From CAMLHP01 sp035712285 (lineage in GTDB: Bacteria; Gemmatimonadota; Gemmatimonadetes; Gemmatimonadales; GWC2-71-9): a DNA stretch of 64,000 nucleotides. Within the stretch, counting starts at the first letter, position 1. Each line of letters opens with the position of its first letter. The translations under genes were made by a program, and so were the position numbers. The notes under the pieces were generated by a model. That model was not told the origin of the DNA, ran no database searches, and saw nothing but the letters and a program-made list of their open reading frames with translations. The stretch covers positions 1-64,000 of the forward strand of contig DASTBA010000105.1 of NCBI GenBank assembly GCA_035712285.1, written 5' to 3'. This document shows, piece by piece, positions 25,208 through 35,261 of the stretch.

Positions 25208-27103
25208 ATGAGTCTGCTTGAAGGCATTGCCGGGCCGGAGGATGTCCGGAAACTCCGGCCTGACCAGCTGCCCCAGCTCGCGGAGGAGATCCGCGAGCGG
25301 CTCATCCAGTGCTGCGCCCTCACCGGCGGCCACATCGGCGCGAGCCTCGGCGTCGTGGAGCTGGTTATCGCGCTGCTGCACGAGTTCGACGAGCCGAACG
25401 ACCGCATCGTGTGGGACGTGGGCCACCAGGCCTATGCCTGGAAGCTCCTTACCGGCCGCAATGACGCCTTCCCCACGCTGCGCCAGAGCGGCGGCATCTC
25501 CGGTTTCCTCAAGCGCACCGAGAGCGCCTGCGACCACTTCGGCGCCGGCCATGCCGGCACCGCCGTCAGCGCGGCGCTCGGCATGGCCACCGCACGGGAC
25601 CTGCAGGGCGGGGCCTACAAGGTGGCGGCGGTGCTGGGAGACGGGGCCCTCACCTGCGGGCTCTCGTACGAGGGGCTCAACAACGCCGGGCATTCGGATC
25701 GCGACATCATCGTGATCCTGAATGACAACGGCATGTCCATCTCGCCCAACGTCGGTGCGGTGAGCAAGATGCTGGGGCGGATCGTATCCAACCCCCGCAC
25801 CAACGCGCTGCGCGAGACGGTCAAGAACCTCACCTTCAAGCTGGGCGACGTGTTCGGCGAGCGGGTGGTGGACTTTGCCCGGAACGTCGAGGAGAGCGTC
25901 AAGAATCTCTGGTCGCCGGGCATGCTCTTCGAGGAACTCGGGTTCCGCTACTTCGGGCCGGTGGACGGGCATGACGTGGGCAAGCTGTGCGAGACGCTCG
26001 CCTTCGTGCGGCGGATGAAGGGGCCGCGGCTCGTGCATGTGCTCACCCAGAAGGGCAAGGGTTTTTCCTTCGCCGAGGCCAATCAGGAGAAGTGGCACGG
26101 CCTGGCCGCGTACGATCCGGAAACCGGCGAGGCCCGGAAGAAGGCGAGCGGCCCGCCGGCCTGGACCCAGGCCTTCGGCGAGGCCCTGTCGGCGCTGGCC
26201 AATGAACACCCCGAGCTGGTCGCCATCACGGCGGCCATGCCGTCCGGCAGCGGCACGAACATCTTCGAGCGCGCGCATCCCGATCGCTTCTTCGATGTCG
26301 GGATCGCGGAGGGGCACGCGGTGACCTTTGCCGCGGGCCTCGCCACCGCGGGAGTGCGGCCGGTCTGCGCGATCTACAGCACCTTCCTCCAGCGCGCCTA
26401 CGACAACATCATCCACGACGTGGCGATCCAGAAGCTGCCGGTCATGTTCTGCATGGACCGCGCCGGCCTCGTGGGTGAGGACGGCCAGACCCACATGGGG
26501 CTTTACGACATCGCCTACATGCTGGCGGTGCCGGAGATGACGGTGACGGCGCCGAAGGACGCGGACGAACTCGTGGGCCTCCTCCGGGCCGGCCTGGCGC
26601 ATGACGGCCCGTTCTGCACCCGCTATCCCCGGGACAAGGCACCCGCCGAGCCGCGGCCCGTGAGCCAGATTCCGGCCGTGCCGTACGGCACCTGGGAGAT
26701 GCTGCGCGAGGGGCGGGAGGTGGCGCTGCTCGCCGTGGGCACCATGGTGCTCCCGGCGGTGGAGGCCGCCGAGCACCTGGCTGCCGAGGGATTCGACTGC
26801 ACCGTGGTGAACTGCCGGTTCCTCAAGCCGCTGGACAGCGCCATGCTGGAGTCGGTGGTGCGCTCGCATCGCACGATCGTCACGATCGAGGAAGGCACCA
26901 TCGTGAACGGCTTCGGCGCCCACCTGGCCGAGCGCCTGCAGACCACCAATCCGGACGTGCGCGTGGTGGCGCTCGGCGTGCCTGACCGCCTCATGGAGCA
27001 GGCGCCCCGGGCGGACCAGCTGGCCGCCTTCGGACTCACGGCGGACGGCATCGCCCGGCGGGTCTCGGCGCTGGCGCACGAGGAGTCCCTCGAGCCGCGA
27101 TGA
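25208..27103 (+). CDS. dxs: 1-deoxy-D-xylulose-5-phosphate synthase
   Basis: This 631-residue thiamine-diphosphate enzyme condenses pyruvate and glyceraldehyde-3-phosphate, the entry step of the MEP isoprenoid pathway. It shows GHIGASLGVVELVIALL, the thiamine-binding GDGALTCGLSYEGLNNAG ... ILNDNGMSIS, the transketolase centre (DVGIAEGHAVTFAAGLA, FLQRAYDNIIHDVA) and the C-terminal domain (TIEEGTIVNGFGAHLAE). ATG at 25208 has an AAGGACT ribosome site. dxr lies at 54420. Confidence 0.97.
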   Translation: MSLLEGIAGPEDVRKLRPDQLPQLAEEIRERLIQCCALTGGHIGASLGVVELVIALLHEFDEPNDRIVWDVGHQAYAWKLLTGRNDAFPTLRQSGGISGFLKRTESACDHFGAGHAGTAVSAALGMATARDLQGGAYKVAAVLGDGALTCGLSYEGLNNAGHSDRDIIVILNDNGMSISPNVGAVSKMLGRIVSNPRTNALRETVKNLTFKLGDVFGERVVDFARNVEESVKNLWSPGMLFEELGFRYFGPVDGHDVGKLCETLAFVRRMKGPRLVHVLTQKGKGFSFAEANQEKWHGLAAYDPETGEARKKASGPPAWTQAFGEALSALANEHPELVAITAAMPSGSGTNIFERAHPDRFFDVGIAEGHAVTFAAGLATAGVRPVCAIYSTFLQRAYDNIIHDVAIQKLPVMFCMDRAGLVGEDGQTHMGLYDIAYMLAVPEMTVTAPKDADELVGLLRAGLAHDGPFCTRYPRDKAPAEPRPVSQIPAVPYGTWEMLREGREVALLAVGTMVLPAVEAAEHLAAEGFDCTVVNCRFLKPLDSAMLESVVRSHRTIVTIEEGTIVNGFGAHLAERLQTTNPDVRVVALGVPDRLMEQAPRADQLAAFGLTADGIARRVSALAHEESLEPR

Positions 27104-27969
27104 GGGTCGGCGTCGTCGGCAATCCGCGCTACGCGGATCTCGCGGCCGTGCTGGCACACCTGGCGCGTGAAGCCCCCGCCCGGGGGCTTTCGCTTTCCGC
27201 GGAGCCGCGGCTCGACCCGTTCTGGCCGGCTCCGGTACCGCACTTCGATCCGCACCGGCTGGACGCACTGCTCACCTTCGGTGGCGATGGTACCCTGCTC
27301 CGGGGCGCGCGCCTGCTGGACGGTGCCGAGGTCCCTATTCTCGGCGTCAATCTCGGGCGCGTCGGTTTCCTCACGGCGGCACGCCGGGAGACGATGGTGG
27401 AGGCGCTCGATGCCCTCACCGCGGGCCAGTACTCCCTCGATGCACTCCAGGCCCTTGCGGCCACCATCACCGCGGGTGACGGCAAGGTGGTGAGCGAGCG
27501 CCGGGCGCTGAACGACGTGGTGCTGCACAAGAGCGGGGTCGCCCGGGTCGTGCGGATGAATGTCTTCATTGACGGCGTCAACGTCGGGCCCTACAGCGCG
27601 GACGGGCTGATCGTGGCCACTCCCACCGGCTCCACCGCCTACTCGCTGAGTGCGGGCGGCCCGGTGGTCGTGCAGGGAGTGGAAGCCATGCTGCTGACGC
27701 CGATCTGCGCCCACACCCTCGCGGTGCGGCCGCTGATCGTGCGGGCGACGTCCATCATCGAGGTCGAGCCGATGGAGGAGTGGGCGGAGGACGTGCTGGT
27801 CTCCTTCGACGGCCAGACCGGCTCGCCCCTCGGCGTCGGCGGACGGGTGACCGTCCGCCGGGCGGAGCATCGCGTGCGGCTGGTCCGGCTGGGCGGAGCA
27901 TCCTGGCTCTCCCGCATGCGCGACAAGCTGCACTGGGGCGATCTCTCGGGACGGGAACCGGGCGCGTGA
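27100..27969 (+). CDS. nadK: NAD kinase
   Basis: This 289-residue enzyme phosphorylates NAD to NADP. It has the diagnostic GGDGTLLRGAR motif, NLGRVGFLT, the NDVVLHKSG segment and ATPTGSTAYSLSAGGPVV. The ATG at 27100 overlaps the dxs stop and its own stop overlaps recN. NADP supply fits the NADP-dependent FolD and Dxr encoded in the window. Confidence 0.95.
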   Translation: MRVGVVGNPRYADLAAVLAHLAREAPARGLSLSAEPRLDPFWPAPVPHFDPHRLDALLTFGGDGTLLRGARLLDGAEVPILGVNLGRVGFLTAARRETMVEALDALTAGQYSLDALQALAATITAGDGKVVSERRALNDVVLHKSGVARVVRMNVFIDGVNVGPYSADGLIVATPTGSTAYSLSAGGPVVVQGVEAMLLTPICAHTLAVRPLIVRATSIIEVEPMEEWAEDVLVSFDGQTGSPLGVGGRVTVRRAEHRVRLVRLGGASWLSRMRDKLHWGDLSGREPGA

Positions 27970-29642
27970 TCAGCGAGCTCCGGGTGCGGGATCTCGCCAC
28001 CGTGGCCGATGCGACGCTGGAACTGGGCGCCGGCCTCAACGTGCTCACCGGCGAAACCGGCGCCGGGAAGTCCATGCTGGTGGATGCCCTGGCGCTCCTG
28101 CTGGGTGGGCGTGCGGACGCCGGTACCGTGCGCGCCGGCGCCGCCAAGGCGGTGGTGGAGGGCGCCTTCGACGGCGCCACCCCCGAGCTCGCGCGGCAGA
28201 CCGAGGCGCTCGGTCTCGATCTCGAGGACGGCCGCCTCATTGTCCGGCGCGAGGTGTCCGCCGAGGGCCGCTCGCGCGCGTGGATGAACGGAAGCCCGGT
28301 GACGGCGGGGACGCTGCGCGAGGTCGGCTCGTTGCTGGTGGACCTCCACGGACAGCACGAGACGCAGTCGCTGCTGGGCGGTGACGCGCAACGCGACATG
28401 CTGGACGATTATGCCGGCGCGACGGCAGAAGCCGGAGCCGTGCGGGAGACGCATGCGATGGCGGCGGAGCTGCGCGCCTCGGAGGCCGACCTCGCCCGCC
28501 GCCGGGACGAGATCCGCCGCCGTGCCGACTACCTGCGCCACGTGGTGAACGAGATTGACGCGGCACGCATCGCGGCGGGCGAGGATGAGGCGCTGACGAC
28601 CGAAGCCCGGCGCCTTTCCCAGGCCGGTGCGATCCGGGAGACTGCGCTCCGCATCCTCGACATGGTGGACGAGGGCGAGGCGAGCGCCGCCCGGGCGCTG
28701 GGCTCGGCCGAGCGCGCACTGGGACAGCTCGAGCGGCTGGACCCGGCCACGGCTGCGTGGCGCGAGATTCTGGACGGTGCCTACGACCAGGTGCGCGAGT
28801 TTGCCCGGGTGGTGGGGGCGTACGCCGGCGAATTGCAGGAGGATCCGGCCCGGCTCGACGAGGTCGAGCGGCGCCGCGGGTTGCTCGGCGGGCTCCAGCA
28901 GAAGTACGGCGGCTCACTCGATGCCGTGCGGCAGACCCGCACCGAGGCGGCACTGGAACTCGACCTGCTGGACACGGCGGACGTGGATCTGCGCGCGCTC
29001 GCAGCCCGTCGCACCGCCGCCGACGCGGCCTTGCACGCCGCGGCGCAGGCACTCGGTGCCAGGAGGCGTTCCGCGGCCGAGCGCCTGGCCCGGGCGGCGA
29101 ACCGCCTGCTCCCGAAGCTCGGCATGAAGGGCGGCCGGTTCTCGGTCCGGCTTGAAGACCTGCCGGAACCGAATGTTCACGGCGCCGAGTCGGTCGAGTT
29201 CATGGTTCAGCTGAACGAGGGCCACGAGGCACGTCCGCTCGCGCGCTCGGCGTCCGGTGGTGAGCTGTCGCGCCTCATGCTCGCACTCAAGGTGGTGCTG
29301 GGCCGGCAGGATCACATCCCGACGCTGGTATTCGATGAAGTGGACCAGGGCATCGGCGGCGAGGTGGGTGCGCAGATCGGCGCGGCGCTGGCGGAGCTGG
29401 GCGCGGCGCGCCAGGTGCTGGTCATCACCCACCTGCCGCAGATCGCGGCGCGCGCCGACCGGCATCTGGTGGTCAGCAAGGCCTCGCGGGGCGGGATGGC
29501 CACCAGCGATGTCACGCGGCTGCACGGCGAGGACCGGGTCACCGAACTCGCCCGCATGCTGGGTGACGCCGACGGGCAGACGGCGCGCCGGCATGCCCAG
29601 ACGCTGCTGGCGGAGCCGGGGTCGCTCACCCGCAAGTCGTGA
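27966..29642 (+). CDS. recN: DNA repair protein RecN
   Basis: This 558-residue SMC-like ATPase of double-strand-break repair has N-terminal Walker A GETGAGKSMLVDAL, a central coiled coil, the ABC signature SASGGELSRLMLALK and Walker B LVFDEVDQGIGGEVG, followed by ITHLPQIAARAD. GTG at 27966 overlaps the nadK stop; an nadK-recN pair is frequent in bacteria. The reading frame extends upstream, but only this start fits the conserved ISELRVRDLA N-terminus. Confidence 0.95.
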   Translation: MISELRVRDLATVADATLELGAGLNVLTGETGAGKSMLVDALALLLGGRADAGTVRAGAAKAVVEGAFDGATPELARQTEALGLDLEDGRLIVRREVSAEGRSRAWMNGSPVTAGTLREVGSLLVDLHGQHETQSLLGGDAQRDMLDDYAGATAEAGAVRETHAMAAELRASEADLARRRDEIRRRADYLRHVVNEIDAARIAAGEDEALTTEARRLSQAGAIRETALRILDMVDEGEASAARALGSAERALGQLERLDPATAAWREILDGAYDQVREFARVVGAYAGELQEDPARLDEVERRRGLLGGLQQKYGGSLDAVRQTRTEAALELDLLDTADVDLRALAARRTAADAALHAAAQALGARRRSAAERLARAANRLLPKLGMKGGRFSVRLEDLPEPNVHGAESVEFMVQLNEGHEARPLARSASGGELSRLMLALKVVLGRQDHIPTLVFDEVDQGIGGEVGAQIGAALAELGAARQVLVITHLPQIAARADRHLVVSKASRGGMATSDVTRLHGEDRVTELARMLGDADGQTARRHAQTLLAEPGSLTRKS

Positions 29643-30775
29643 ACAATCCGGCCGCCGAGCTCTTTCGGCAGACATGGTCAGGCGAGCCGGAGGTCGCGGC
29701 CTCCGCCCCCGGCCGGGCCAATCTCATCGGCGAACACACCGACTACAACGGCGGCCCGGTACTGCCCATGGCCCTGGAGCAACGCACCTGGATGGCGGTG
29801 CGGGGCAGGCATGGTGGCGGATGGCGGGCCGTGTCCGTGCTCGATGGGCGCATCCGGCGGTTCGATCCCGCCGCGCGCATGCCGGCATCGTGGACGGCAT
29901 ACCTCGCGGGCGCGGCGCGCGCGCTCATGGCGCGGGGAGCGGTGCTGCCGGCCGGGGCGGAGATCGCGGTGGCGGGCGACGTTCCCGTCGGTGCGGGGCT
30001 CTCGAGTTCGGCGGCGCTCACGGTGGCCGGCGTGCGGGCACTCGCGGCGCTCGCCGGCATATCGCTGTCACGCGAGGCCGCGGTCGATCTCGCATGGTCG
30101 GCGGAGCATGACCATGTCGGGGTGGCGTGCGGCCGCATGGACCAGTCCATCGCGGTCTGGGCGCGCCGGAATCACGCACTGCTGCTGGAGACCGGCAGCG
30201 GTGCCCGGCGCCAGGTGCCATTCGCGCGCTGCATACTCCTGATCGACACCGGACGCGCACATCGGCTGGCCGGGGGCCACCTCAACCGGCGGCGGGCGGA
30301 GTGCGAGTCGGCGCTGGCGCGCCTGCGGCTGGTGAGGCCGGAGCTTGCCTCGCTTGCGGCGATCTCCCTCGGCGAACTCGATCGTCTCGTTCGCGGTCTT
30401 CCCGCTGCACTGGCGCGACGGGTTCGCCACGTGGTGACCGAGACGGCTCGCACGCGCGAGGCGGCGGCCGCACTCTCCGCTGGTCGGTACGCTGCGGCCG
30501 GGCGCCTGCTGGTCGCGGGCCACGCCTCACTGCGTGACGACTACGAGTCGAGCTGCATCGAGGCGGACTGGCTTGTGGGAGAAGCGGTGGAGCAGGGCGC
30601 GTGGGGCGCCCGGCTCACCGGTGCCGGCTGGGGCGGCACCGTGGTGGTCCTGGCACCGGAACGTTCGATCGGTGCGCTGCAGGCAGCGATCGGAAACAGA
30701 TTCCGGCGCCGTTTCGGGCGCGTACCGCGCATGTGGCGCTCGCGCGCCGGCACGGCCGCCCGCCTGGAGCGCTGA
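29639..30775 (+). CDS. galK: Galactokinase
   Basis: This 378-residue GHMP kinase carries the galactokinase signature GRANLIGEHTDYNGGPVLPM, the phosphate loop PVGAGLSSSAAL and the C-terminal LTGAGWGGTVVVL motif. It should phosphorylate galactose to galactose-1-phosphate. A related sugar kinase specificity is possible. GTG at 29639 overlaps the recN stop. No galT or galE gene is nearby, so it looks like an isolated sugar gene at the end of a housekeeping string, next to the trehalose/glycogen block. Confidence 0.9.
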   Translation: MNNPAAELFRQTWSGEPEVAASAPGRANLIGEHTDYNGGPVLPMALEQRTWMAVRGRHGGGWRAVSVLDGRIRRFDPAARMPASWTAYLAGAARALMARGAVLPAGAEIAVAGDVPVGAGLSSSAALTVAGVRALAALAGISLSREAAVDLAWSAEHDHVGVACGRMDQSIAVWARRNHALLLETGSGARRQVPFARCILLIDTGRAHRLAGGHLNRRRAECESALARLRLVRPELASLAAISLGELDRLVRGLPAALARRVRHVVTETARTREAAAALSAGRYAAAGRLLVAGHASLRDDYESSCIEADWLVGEAVEQGAWGARLTGAGWGGTVVVLAPERSIGALQAAIGNRFRRRFGRVPRMWRSRAGTAARLER

Positions 30776-30789
30776 ACTCCACTGGACCG

Positions 30790-30795
30790 TATATT
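30790..30795 (+). promoter_or_regulatory. Likely -10 element for tRNA-Leu
   Basis: TATATT lies 12 bases before the first base of the tRNA, so transcription would start just ahead of the mature 5' end. No convincing -35 is visible 17 bases upstream. Confidence 0.45.
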
Positions 30796-30807
30796 GGGCG
30801 GATTCCG

Positions 30808-30891
30808 GCCCGGATGGCGAAACGGGTAGACGCGAGGGACTTAAAATCCCTCTCCCTTCGGGGAGTGCAGGTTCGAGTCCTGCTCCGGGCA
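30808..30891 (+). tRNA. tRNA-Leu (anticodon UAA)
   Basis: Acceptor arms GCCCGGA (30808-30814) and TCCGGGC (30884-30890) pair fully, with discriminator A at 30891. The anticodon stem AGGGA/TCCCT encloses the loop CTTAAAA, giving anticodon UAA. The long variable arm CTCCCTTCGGGGAG is class II, as expected for leucine. The T arm is GCAGGTTCGAGTCCTGC. CCA is not encoded. It reads UUA and UUG, which are rare codons in this GC-rich genome. Confidence 0.96.
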
Positions 30892-30927
30892 TTCAATCTC
30901 GACGCGTCCCACTGCCACGAGGTGGCC

Positions 30928-31170
30928 ATGGCGCATCCCCCACGCGAGGCACGGCTCAAGCCCGAATTCGCCGGCCAGTATCCCGGGCTTGCCGCCGGCG
31001 TCTGGCATCCGGCCGCCAGCATCGCTGCCTACCTGCTCACCCGCCAGCGTGCGCTGGGGCCGGCGGACCCGGCGGGCCGCCCGGCGCGAGCCATTCCCAC
31101 CGAGCACTTCGAGTTCCGTGGCGGATCACCGGGCCGGGACACAGGCCAGAGCCGGGCCGGCGACTCGTAG
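30928..31170 (+). CDS. Small protein of unknown function (80 aa)
   Basis: The ORF starts at ATG 30928 with a GAGGTGG ribosome site about six bases before it. It has strongly GC-biased third positions. The product reads FAGQYPGLAAGVWHPAASIA, then AIPTEHFEFRGG and a short hydrophilic tail, and has no signal peptide, membrane helix or known motif. It could be transcribed from the tRNA promoter. The convergent trehalose gene ends only six bases away, with no terminator between them. Confidence 0.6.
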   Translation: MAHPPREARLKPEFAGQYPGLAAGVWHPAASIAAYLLTRQRALGPADPAGRPARAIPTEHFEFRGGSPGRDTGQSRAGDS

Positions 31171-31176
31171 CGCGCT

Positions 31177-33372
<2,196 letters not shown>

Positions 33373-33374
33373 CG

Positions 33375-35189
33375 TCAGGTCCAGGCCCGCACCCGTCCGT
33401 CGCGCGCTTCCAGCATCTCGCCGATGGTCATGGCGGCGTGGATCAGGCCGACGTGGGTATACGCTTGCGGGAAGTTGCCGAGGAGCGCCCCGGTCGCCGG
33501 GTCGATATCCTCGGAGAAAAGGCCGACCGGATTGGCGTAGGCGGCTACCCGCTCGAATACCGTGGCGGCCTCCTCCAGTTCGCCCATCAGCGCCAGTGCC
33601 TCCGCCCACCAGAAGGAGCAGATGGTGAAGGCGCTGGTGGTCTGCCCGAAGTCGTCGGCGTTCTTGTATCGCAGCATCAGGCCGTGCTCCACCAGCGTCT
33701 GCTCGTAGGCGCGCACCGTGGAACTGAATCGCGGGTCGCGCGCGTCCACCAGGCCGATGGTCGAGAGCAGCAGGTTGGAGGCATCGGGATGAGTGCCTCC
33801 CAGCGACTGGGTGAAGTAGCCCCCGTCGGTGCGGAACCCCTGGTCCAGGATCAGGCGCTGTTCCGCCGCCGCGATCGCCTCCCAGCGCTCGGCGGTCTGG
33901 TTGTCGCCGAAGCGGCGGGCGAGACTGGCACCGCGGTGGATCGCCACCCAGCACATCGCCCGCGAGAAAGTGTAGTTGCGGAGGATGCTCCGGAACTCCC
34001 AGATGCTGGTGTCGGGGCGCGGGGCCGCCGTGATCGCATCTTCCACCAGGCGCCGCACCAGCGGGTAGAAACCGTCCGATCCCTCGTACACGATCCGCGG
34101 GTCGGCCAGCAGGGTCTCGAGACAGAGGATGATCTCGCCCCAGACGTCGTGCTGGCGCTGGGTGTAGGCGGCGTTGCCGATCCGCACGTGGCCGTTGCCG
34201 CCGAATCCGGCGAGATGCGGCAGCATGATCTCGTCGAGGGTGCGCTCCCCGTCGATGCCGTACACCGGCTGCAGCGGTCCCGCCTCGGTCACGTCGCGGA
34301 GGTAGCGGGCGAACTGTTCGCCCTCCCACACCTGGCCCAGGCGGCGCAGCGCCTCCACGGTGAAGGCGGCATCGCGGAGCCAGCAGTAGCGGTAGTCCCA
34401 CGTGCGCTCGGTGCCCATCGCTTCCGGGATGCTGGTGGTGGTGGCCGCGATGATGGCGCCGGTGTCATGGAAGGCGTGCAGCTTGAGCACCAGCGCCGAC
34501 CGGAGCACCAGATCCGGCGCGAACGAGGGCAGGTAGCAGCTTCGCGACCACGCCCGCCAGCCGGCAATGGTGCGGTCGAGGTCGTGCTCGACCTCCGCGA
34601 GCGTGGCCGTCCGGTCCCGGGGCCCGTGCGACAGCACGAAGTAGTGCGGCCGGTTGAGCACGAAGGACCGGCGGTGGGTGACATACGGCACCGGCAGGCT
34701 GGTGGCGAGATGGAACGGCACCGGCGGGCCGCTGACCTCGAGCCCGAGCGTTGTCTCCCGCAGGATCGGGCGCAGCCGCGCATAGTCGGGACGGGGGTCG
34801 AAATCCACGATGAGCCGCGGCTCGCCCGAGAGCGGCCGGACCAGTCGCATGAGCTCGTAGGGCGCCCGCACCCCGAGGCCGGACGGTATGCGCGGCGCGA
34901 AATCCAGCACCTCCCACGAGCCATCATCGGCGTGGAAGACGGTCCGCACCACGTTCGTGTTGCGCAGGTATCCCATCTGGCCGGCCTGCTCGCCCGACGC
35001 GTGCAGGATCCGGAACGCCCCGCCATGCTCACGGTCCAGGAGCCGCGCAAACACCGATGGCGAGTCGAACCGCGGCAGGCAGAGCCATTCGATGGCGGCG
35101 GTGGGCGAGACGAGGGCCAGGACGCGGCCGTTGCCCAGCACGGCGTGATCCAGACGGGCGACAGGGGAAGAGGTGGGCGACGGGTCCAT
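33375..35189 (-). CDS. Glycoside hydrolase family 15 protein (glucoamylase/trehalase-like)
   Basis: This 604-residue protein has the N-terminal beta-sandwich of bacterial GH15 proteins (LGNGRVLALVSPTAAIEWLC) and an (alpha/alpha)6 catalytic barrel with RTWDYRYCWLRDAAFTVEAL. Family members cleave terminal glucose from starch, glycogen or trehalose. The pairing with a trehalose-synthesis gene makes trehalase or glucoamylase activity equally plausible. No signal peptide is seen, so it acts in the cytoplasm. It probably starts at the 5' end of its mRNA (promoter 35196-35224). Confidence 0.88.
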   Translation of the reverse strand: MDPSPTSSPVARLDHAVLGNGRVLALVSPTAAIEWLCLPRFDSPSVFARLLDREHGGAFRILHASGEQAGQMGYLRNTNVVRTVFHADDGSWEVLDFAPRIPSGLGVRAPYELMRLVRPLSGEPRLIVDFDPRPDYARLRPILRETTLGLEVSGPPVPFHLATSLPVPYVTHRRSFVLNRPHYFVLSHGPRDRTATLAEVEHDLDRTIAGWRAWSRSCYLPSFAPDLVLRSALVLKLHAFHDTGAIIAATTTSIPEAMGTERTWDYRYCWLRDAAFTVEALRRLGQVWEGEQFARYLRDVTEAGPLQPVYGIDGERTLDEIMLPHLAGFGGNGHVRIGNAAYTQRQHDVWGEIILCLETLLADPRIVYEGSDGFYPLVRRLVEDAITAAPRPDTSIWEFRSILRNYTFSRAMCWVAIHRGASLARRFGDNQTAERWEAIAAAEQRLILDQGFRTDGGYFTQSLGGTHPDASNLLLSTIGLVDARDPRFSSTVRAYEQTLVEHGLMLRYKNADDFGQTTSAFTICSFWWAEALALMGELEEAATVFERVAAYANPVGLFSEDIDPATGALLGNFPQAYTHVGLIHAAMTIGEMLEARDGRVRAWT

Positions 35190-35195
35190 TGGGAA

Positions 35196-35224
35196 GGGCT
35201 ACAGTACTCCGGCGCATCGCGCAA
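35196..35224 (-). promoter_or_regulatory. Promoter for GH15-trehalose genes, apparently leaderless
   Basis: On the - strand TTGCGC and TAGCCC are 17 bases apart, and the -10 ends six bases before the GH15 ATG. No Shine-Dalgarno sequence is present. It is back to back with the glgX signals at 35250. Confidence 0.55.
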
Positions 35225-35249
35225 CCGTGGGCGCATGCGCGGGACATGC

Positions 35250-35255
35250 TACACT
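35250..35255 (+). promoter_or_regulatory. Putative -10 element of glgX, apparently leaderless
   Basis: TACACT is followed by six bases and the ATG at 35262, with no ribosome site between. The -35 region (about 35227-35232) is a poor match, so an activator could be involved. Confidence 0.45.
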
Positions 35256-35261
35256 TCCCGC

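Noticed and set aside
22988..27268. Open frame of 1426 codons on the - strand, and many other long antisense frames
   Set aside because: They lie exactly opposite well-identified genes (xseA to nadK). In DNA this GC-rich, stops are rare in the antisense frame matching GC-rich codons, and the translations have no family motifs.
33373..34401. Apparent 343-codon N-terminal extension of the trehalose synthase/phosphatase
   Set aside because: It runs through the GH15 gene in another frame. ATG at the complement of 33370-33372 gives the typical VSNRLPVT N-terminus.
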